DNA from: Sodiomyces alkalinus F11
Lineage: Eukaryota; Ascomycota; Sordariomycetes; Glomerellales; Plectosphaerellaceae
Reading direction: 5' to 3'
Length of the DNA: 64,000 nucleotides
NCBI RefSeq assembly: GCF_003711515.1
Contig: NW_021167079.1
Location: forward strand, 1,849,471 to 1,913,470
The translations under genes and the position numbers were made by a program. Below are positions 57,953-64,000 of the stretch, in pieces (position 1 is the stretch's first letter; each line of letters begins with the position of its first letter). The notes below the pieces were generated by a model. That model had not been told where the DNA came from. It ran no database searches and saw nothing but the letters and a program-made list of their open reading frames with translations.

Positions 57953-59233
57953 CTAGTCCGCCGATCCAAAGTTCCACGAGGACCGGCCTCGCAGGTTGCG
58001 TCGAGTCATGAAGGGCTCAACGGAAGGGCGTCCACCTTGGTGAGGTGCGTCCTGAACTTCAGCTACAGGCGGGCCGCTGTTATCGCCAGGGCGGGCCGTA
58101 ACAGTCGCTGTTGCGTAGACGGTAGTTGGGTCCGCAGTGACAGTGACGGTGCGAATGCCACCGCCGGTGGTGGTGGTCGGGACGGGAGGCCGATTCTCGC
58201 CCTGACCCGAAGTCGGAAGAGGGGTGGTCCCAGTGCCGGGGCTTCTCTGACTGTCGCCAACATCGACGAAGAACTGATCCAGGAGTTGCTTCCGAATGGC
58301 GGCATTGGTGTAATCCCTGTGCTCGGCAAAGTGGCTCTGGATCCAGGCTGAAAGGCTCTGCCCGTGGTTCGTGTCGATATCAATACCGTCACTCAGGGGC
58401 TCGCCCTCGACATTGATCGTGGCACAAGAAGAGTACATTTCGGCCACTTCAACGGCGTCCGACTGGAGATACTCGCCATTGGGGACGTGCAGGTTGCGCG
58501 GAAACTCGCCATCCCATCCATTCTCCGAACCCTCGATGGCATTGGGAAAGAGCTGGGGCCAAGACCAGACCCAGTACAAGACGTACTGGCTGCCCTGGGG
58601 GATATCAGAAGGTATTTGAATGTCAGTTTGGCACCACAAGTTGGGACCCATGAAGTTGTCGGAGGGCTTGGGAAAGAGGTTCTGGCGAGTTTGGGAGATT
58701 TCTTCCGAGTTGGCTTCATAACATTGGCCGTCGTCATAGTGGCGGGTCGCGAGGAGACGACCGCGACCGTCACCGCCAGTGCCGTCGGCGGTCCATTTCT
58801 TGTGGACGTCGGTGATGTCGTCGTCAGCTCGGGGCTCGAGAGTGCCGTAGACGTACACGATCCCGCTAATCTTAGGACCGTTAATACGGGGCTTGGAGAC
58901 ATGGCCATTCTCGAGGTAGCGAAGAGCGACGAAGTCGCCAGGCGCGGCGGTCAACGCGGGGTAACCCTCTTTCTGAACGCCGAGAGGGTTGCGTTTACAG
59001 ATCTTCGTAGTATCTGTAGGAATCAAGTTGGAGTACAAGAGGTCATTGAAACCAGGGCCGTCGCGACCGCCCCATCCCATGGGGTACCCGTTTGGAAGGA
59101 CGATGGTACCGTTGGGTGCAACGCGGCTGACCTGCTCCAGCCACGAGTGACCGGCGGCCAGATTCGGTCCGCCTGCAACAAGGGCAATAAGTAGGGAAGC
59201 CAAGGGCTTCTTGGCAATGGTGTTAATTTTCAT
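57953..59233 (-). CDS. Secreted LPMO-like protein (DUF7492 type)
   Basis: Single exon, 426 aa. A signal peptide covers residues 1-28 (hydrophobic core LASLLIALVAGG, cleavage predicted after LAAG), which would expose His29 as the mature N-terminus (HSWLEQVSRVAPNGT). A second His, His111 (ALRYLENGHVS), follows a PGD turn; the two could form a copper histidine brace as in lytic polysaccharide monooxygenases. Further landmarks are GYPMGWGGRDGPGFNDLLY, ICKRNPLG, PKISGIVYVYGT, HYDDGQCYE, PNLWCQTDIQIP and QYVLYWVWSWP. The cysteines are spaced as in a secreted disulfide-bonded fold. From about residue 335 a Ser/Thr/Pro-rich tail follows (PLPTSGQGENRPP, TVTVTADPTTVYATATVTA). I place it with the fungal DUF7492 proteins; activity and substrate are unproven. 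Confidence 0.75.
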   Translation of the reverse strand: MKINTIAKKPLASLLIALVAGGPNLAAGHSWLEQVSRVAPNGTIVLPNGYPMGWGGRDGPGFNDLLYSNLIPTDTTKICKRNPLGVQKEGYPALTAAPGDFVALRYLENGHVSKPRINGPKISGIVYVYGTLEPRADDDITDVHKKWTADGTGGDGRGRLLATRHYDDGQCYEANSEEISQTRQNLFPKPSDNFMGPNLWCQTDIQIPSDIPQGSQYVLYWVWSWPQLFPNAIEGSENGWDGEFPRNLHVPNGEYLQSDAVEVAEMYSSCATINVEGEPLSDGIDIDTNHGQSLSAWIQSHFAEHRDYTNAAIRKQLLDQFFVDVGDSQRSPGTGTTPLPTSGQGENRPPVPTTTTGGGIRTVTVTADPTTVYATATVTARPGDNSGPPVAEVQDAPHQGGRPSVEPFMTRRNLRGRSSWNFGSAD

Positions 59234-62200
59234 GGTGTTGTGCGTCTTTGTGATGGTTGTCTTGTCGTGGTGTAGATAATCGATAATATTCTGGAAGCAG
59301 GTTAGCCAAAGGTATCAGAAGGCGAGGATGGGGTATATATGTACCCCTCTCCGGGGAAGACGCAGGTTGAGTGTACGAAGCTTGCTTCAGAGGATCAGGC
59401 CGGATGGTTCGTATTACAATGTGTTGTCTCGGTACACAAGCGAGTTGTGTCGAAAGTCGGAAAGGCACAAGGAGAGTGTTCGAGAAACGCGCCTTTGTTC
59501 TCGATGTCGCCAGTCGGGTGCAGTCGTCGAGGGGAAGGCGTCTCAAGTGAGACAATGGGAATGCTCAAGGGGTAAAAGAAAAGAGCGGTAAATACGTCCA
59601 GCGCAATGACAGACCAGCTGAGCTCGAAGAGAAAGAGTGTATGCGGTGAAGAAAGGAGTGTCTGTGTGTGTATGTTCGGTAGAACGTGGACGAGGCCAAG
59701 TGTTGACTATATGTGTAAGTCGGCGTCGAGGCGTTGGATTTGAATCAGAACGCCATACACGAAGTCACAAGTGACTCTGAAAGTGAGGGTGGCTATCCAC
59801 GCATAATAGAATATTCAAAGTGAATTTGTGTTGTGAATGGAGTGCTGAATGGTCCCGTGAATGGTATTGTCTGAATACAGAAGGGGACGTATGGGACAAT
59901 AGTTCAGGCCGGCATGGAGAGAAGGTGACCAAGCAGATGGCCAGGAAAAAAGAAGATGATTGTAAAGTATGGGAAGGTTGAGAGAAAACAGAAGGCAAGC
60001 TTGTTTGGGGTAAGGTAGTTGAAAGGATAGAAGGAGGGTAATGGTGGTGTAACAGGGAAAGTGGTGAGAGTGATTAACCCAGAATGGGAAGCCCTTCCTG
60101 GTTAACCGGAAGGAGGAGAACAGGAGGGGAAAATGAGATTAGGATACCTCAATATAGATGGAATAGGGAAAGTAAGGGAAGAGAGAAGAAATATGGAGAG
60201 ATAGTAACAGGAAGAGATGTGCTGTTTCCGTGTTCGTTGACCATGGGCATGCTCTTCATAACTTGTGAGGGAGATGGATGAGCAGGTGGAAAGTGCGCAC
60301 CTTCCCGAACCACTTATCTCCCCACACAAAGGTGATATGAAGAGCAAAGTTTCTCTGTGACAATTCTGTTGGGTAGGCAACCAAGTAGATAAATGCCTAC
60401 CCAGACACAATAGAAACAGGCAAGTCCGAAATTTCGAGTTAATAGCGTAGACCGGGACTGAGATGGATGCAGGTCATCAGCCACACATGGTAATGATATA
60501 AGCCTGGGAGCCTCTCTTTATTATCAACGGCGAGTGACAGCTGCACGTCATTAATCTTTATGGAGTAGAGTCAACGAGTGGGCTTAAAAGACAAGAAGAA
60601 AGAAAACAAGTAGAAACAAGGCTAATTGCTCGAGCCATGCAACCCAATCTATGTAGTAGAAACCTACGAGCGGAAACGAGCTCGAGGAACCGCCAGGGGT
60701 TTTTGGTTCCCATCTGGCTTGATGGGACAGAGCTCAATGACAGGAGAGCAGGAGAGCGTCTAGACGGAACTACAGGCATCGAGCCAAGGGTACCGTAGGT
60801 AGGTCGATGGCGGCCGAAGCCCAAGAGGTCGGGACCGCGTTAGAGAGTAGTATGACAGAGCCGCACGGCGACTGCGAGAGCCAATCGTGATATACGGCGG
60901 ATACAGAACTGGGACGGTACGATTTTCGTTTCCGATCGAAGGGATGCGGTCCAGTCAACGGATGGGTCAGGTTTGGGCCGACTGTTCAAGGAGGATTGGC
61001 TAATAGTGATATGTCGTCCGTTGGAGTAGCCCCACCGACTCGAGAAAACACCACTGCTTTGACGACGATCAGCTCCAGACGAGCGTACTGAAACGTACGT
61101 ACCTACGTACCTACCTAGGTACCTAAGGTAGGTACTGGACATGGTAGGGGTGTTTTCATTTTGATTATGAGTTCCTGGAAGTCAGCCTTTCGATAAATGG
61201 TAGGAGCTAGTAGATGGTAGCTTCCGAAGGGATCTGTCACACCCTGAACAGCGAACATCGCGCCTTCCTTCTCTTCGCCTGGTTCGTATGTCGCGCATCC
61301 GTGTATTTGACTTAATTACCTAAGGTAGTATAGTACCTACCTTAGATAGCCGCCGGATGTACCTCCGATCTTCGAGCGCTTGGTAACCTGGGACATACCC
61401 ACATAAGGTAGAATACAGGCAGGTAGAATTGCATTGCGAGTTGCAGGCATGGAGTTCCTCCGCGGGTAGGTACCTTAACAGGACGTACAAATCCTAAGAA
61501 GTACCTCCACATGATCGAGGGTTTTTGACGTCTGTAACGAAATGGGAAGTTATGACCCACAAGACCCACACCCCGGTTTGGATAGACGCGGTTGCAACAG
61601 TGGTCACAAGCCAGCTTGGCTCCCGTCCAATGGATTGCCTCCAAGCATTGGCTTGGAGCCGCCTAAGCCACAGATGCTGCGAGGGCAGGAATAACCACTG
61701 GCTCTCCTGCTATTCCCCCAGTATGAACGGGTCATACGTCGCGTCACACGCGACGACCGACAACGTCCTTTAATTATTATTTTTTCTTTTTCATTTCTCT
61801 TCCTCGACTCGATTTTTTTTCTTCCCTTATTATTCTTTGGCTTTGCCCTAATCATCTCTCTTCTTCTCCAAGCACCGACGTGATTCAATGCACCTCCCAC
61901 TCCCTGTCTTCTTCTCTCTTCTGCTCCTCTAGACAGACCAAGGCCCGCCCTCCTCGAGCAAGAACAACGCCATAAAGGAAGCCGGTGTCTGGTGTCTCGA
62001 CTGGTCTTGACAGGTCCCTTAATTGGCCTCCGCTTTCGAGGACAATGGTAGGAGAATTGCCAGTGTCACGGTCGTAACTCGAGATCACCAAAATATCTGC
62101 TCAATGGCATCATCATAATCTGATTTGCGTCATTTCCGAGCTCATTTGATCTTGACCAACAGGCTGCCCGAGACTCAAGACTCAGACGGCGATAATATTT

Positions 62201-62755
62201 CGTCTCATCGTTTCCCCTAGTGGCCTACGACTTCGCTTCGCCCTCATATTACTACAGCCTTTCGCAGTGACCAGTACGTAAAGCACAGCGGTTCTTCTTC
62301 TTCTTCTATTTGATTTGATTTTAATCCTCTTTACTTCCGATCCCCCCTCAAGCCACATAACACCTCTTAGTTTTCTTTGTAGCACCATACTAGAATTAGT
62401 TTATTAGTTTCCCTTCATTTACTTTCTTGGGCAAAAAACTGGCTGCAACTAACAAGTACAATAGCAAAACATGGTATCAAGCATCAACCGTGATCGTTTC
62501 GCATCGGTTCTTCCGGACCTTGCATACATCCCCCGATTCCTAACCTGACAGACAGTCCATTTCCTCTCCCGATATTCTTGTCAATATTGAACAGAACAAC
62601 TGAATTCAACATTCAACTTGCCAGACCGCATCCGTTGGGTCAAAACGCCAGTGCACCATGTTTCTTTCTTTCTTATTTTCCCTTTCTTTGTTTCTCTGCT
62701 CTTAGGGATGCTCAGGGTCACACCGAGAAGCTACCCCTTTCGTTTTCTCTTGTTT
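59234..62755. other. Long spacer
   Basis: About 3.5 kb. It holds the promoter of the secreted-protein gene and the 3' region of the gene at 62756. TACCTA-family motifs cluster at 61091-61136, 61318-61345 and near 61467. A TTCTTC run lies at about 62294-62305. Open frames of 60-110 codons show no resemblance. No gene recognised. Confidence 0.5.
61091..61136. repeat. Cluster of GTACCTA/TAGGTAC palindromic units
   Basis: Tandem ACGTACGTACCTACGTACCTACC followed by TAGGTACCTAAGGTAGGTAC makes an imperfect inverted repeat able to form a hairpin. Confidence 0.85.
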
Positions 62756-64000
62756 CTACCACCTAGGGTTGGCATGGCCGTGGCCTCCATCGAGCATGCC
62801 AACGGGCATTGCTCCGTGATGTACCAACTTTTGTATTGCCGTCGCCGGGAAGTTTTCCCTGTTCACCATGTCTAGGCTGTTTGACCTCGCTCGTTTTCTC
62901 GTTCCGAGCTCCCTCAGGGGACTAATTTGATCCAGCGAGGGCAGCAATCGCTGGTCAACCGACGGCCATCCTGTCCGTGCATCCGTTCCCGTCGCTGCCG
63001 ATACGGCCTGAGCCCAAGACGGCTGAGCCCACACATTCTGGTTGCTGTCTTTGCCGTTCTCAACGGGCCACAGCCCGCCATTGGCTCCCACATTGCGCTG
63101 GTTGTCGTTCTGCCACGGCTGCGGCGCTGTTTTACCCGATTCCACAGTCGAATCCCACCCGCTCCACTGGTCGAGCCCGCTGAACGATGTGGCCGTGGTT
63201 GTAGCGTCCCAGCTCTGCAACCCGTTACCGTCGCCATCGTCAAAACCACCCACGTCCATGCCACCGGAGATACTCATGCCGCCCGCGACGGAGAGGAAGG
63301 GGTCAGTGGTCTCGGCAGAGCTGACGTCGCTTACAAGGGTGCTCTGGTGGTCGATGGACGTGGGACAAGCAGATGATAGGAAGTCCAGCTGTTGACTCTG
63401 CTGTTGGTTGCTTTGCGGGTTCTGAGGCTGCGACTGTGGCTGCTGCTGCTGATGATGACGTGTATGCTGTCGTCCTGACTGGTCGTGGTTCCCATCGAAG
63501 CTCGGCGCGTAGGATGAGTGCAGGGAGGCGGTGGGCGGGGGGGTGGCAACCCCTTGGGAGAAGCTGTCTAGCAAGTTCATCGTCCCGGCGGAGGTTAAAC
63601 TTGGAAGCTGCCCAGGCATGGTGACGGTGTCCCATGCCGCGCTGAGGTTCTCGCTCATGGCCGCCGTGATATGATGCGGGTAACTGGGGGTGGGCGCCAT
63701 CACCATGTCACGATTGGGGACGGAGTTATTGGTGGCCGGGTTGACGCACACGTTGCGTTGATGCTCCGGAGATATAGGATCCAACGCCGTCAGGAACCGC
63801 CATGTCGTCCCAGGCGGATGGTACATGCGTTTGGCTTTGCTGGAACGACGGCTCGACCCGGATCCTGTGTCATCGTCATCCCCATCCAAGGAGACCTTGC
63901 GTCCCTTTGTCGCGCTGACCTTCTCGTAAACAGGACTGCCCTTGTCGTCGAAGGCGTACACCGTGCGGAACTTCCACAGAAGGACGCCTCGCCGCGTCCA
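62756..64000 (-). CDS. Gln-rich putative transcriptional regulator, C-terminal part (cut by window edge)
   Basis: The frame is open from the window edge (first codon TGG at 64000) to a TAG at 62758-62756; 414 aa visible. The edge sequence WTRRGVLLWKFRTVYAFDDK is probably the end of a structured domain. A basic linker KGRKVSLDGDDDDTGSGSSRRSSKAKR follows, then YHPPGTTWRFLTALDPISPEHQRNVCVN. The rest is low complexity: His/Gln tracts (RHHQQQQPQSQPQ), Ser/Thr-rich segments and several Trp-Asp/Trp-Gly stretches (QSWDATT, DQWSGWDST). The C-terminus has a basic nuclear-signal-like GTRKRARSNSLDMV. Such composition suggests a transactivation region, but the N-terminal domain is outside the window and I do not identify the family. 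Confidence 0.7.
   Translation of the reverse strand, partial: WTRRGVLLWKFRTVYAFDDKGSPVYEKVSATKGRKVSLDGDDDDTGSGSSRRSSKAKRMYHPPGTTWRFLTALDPISPEHQRNVCVNPATNNSVPNRDMVMAPTPSYPHHITAAMSENLSAAWDTVTMPGQLPSLTSAGTMNLLDSFSQGVATPPPTASLHSSYAPSFDGNHDQSGRQHTRHHQQQQPQSQPQNPQSNQQQSQQLDFLSSACPTSIDHQSTLVSDVSSAETTDPFLSVAGGMSISGGMDVGGFDDGDGNGLQSWDATTTATSFSGLDQWSGWDSTVESGKTAPQPWQNDNQRNVGANGGLWPVENGKDSNQNVWAQPSWAQAVSAATGTDARTGWPSVDQRLLPSLDQISPLRELGTRKRARSNSLDMVNRENFPATAIQKLVHHGAMPVGMLDGGHGHANPRW

Overview
This window reads as a gene-dense stretch of a filamentous ascomycete genome (Pezizomycotina, probably Sordariomycetes). The coding genes are mostly intron-bearing on both strands. Introns are mostly 46-230 nt with GT..AG ends and CTGAC/CTAAC-type branch sequences. 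The protein families are typical of filamentous fungi: Spa2, Nbp2, a fungal IQGAP, a Pth11-like rhodopsin-fold membrane protein and a DUF7492-type secreted protein. Intergenic DNA is long (0.4-3.5 kb) and carries microsatellites and dispersed short motifs. The assignment to class is an inference from protein resemblance, since no search could be run.

Layout, left to right. 1-1112 (-): the N-terminal part of the polarisome scaffold Spa2, cut by the window edge. 3224-4087 (-): the CTD phosphatase Ssu72. 5046-5355 (-): a cryptic small two-exon gene candidate. 7052-8665 (+): an Nbp2-like SH3 protein. 9586-10857 (+): mitochondrial NADH-cytochrome b5 reductase Mcr1, converging with a membrane-anchored M28 glutamate-carboxypeptidase-like peptidase (11301-13859, -). 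15547-17984 (+): an MFS transporter, converging with IMP dehydrogenase (18701-20639, -). 22447-27581 (+): IQGAP. 28281-28363 (-): tRNA-Leu(CAG). 29324-31788 (-): a large uncharacterised coiled-coil protein. 34974-35995 (+): a FAR-17a/AIG1-like membrane protein, converging with the MBOAT protein Gup1 (36457-38678, -). 39235-44275 (-): the CORVET subunit Vps8, divergent from a GPALPP/DUF3752 protein (44988-46151, +), which converges with a membrane RING-H2 protein (46815-48462, -). 49809-51162 (-): a rhodopsin-fold membrane protein. 52396-53523 (+): an APH/CHK-like small-molecule kinase. 56007-57120 (+): a PPIH-type cyclophilin, converging with a secreted LPMO-like protein (57953-59233, -). 62756-64000 (-): the C-terminal part of a Gln-rich putative regulator, cut by the right edge.

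Functionally this is a housekeeping neighbourhood, not an operon, a secondary-metabolite cluster or a mobile island. Three genes fit cell polarity, cytokinesis and signalling (Spa2, Nbp2, IQGAP). Vps8, Gup1, the peptidase and the RING protein act in the endomembrane system. Ssu72, the cyclophilin and possibly the GPALPP protein relate to RNA synthesis and processing. No transposase, CRISPR array or virus-derived gene was recognised.

The most interesting points are these: a secreted protein whose mature N-terminus would be His, with a second conserved-looking His (LPMO-like); an intron in the coiled-coil gene whose retention would create a tail anchor; a cryptic small gene upstream of SSU72; a low-complexity expansion inside the Vps8 RING domain; uridine-rich tracts directly downstream of two 5' splice sites; and two families of short palindromic motifs scattered through the spacers. 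Splice sites were placed by eye from reading frame and protein resemblance. Every joined model given below keeps frame.
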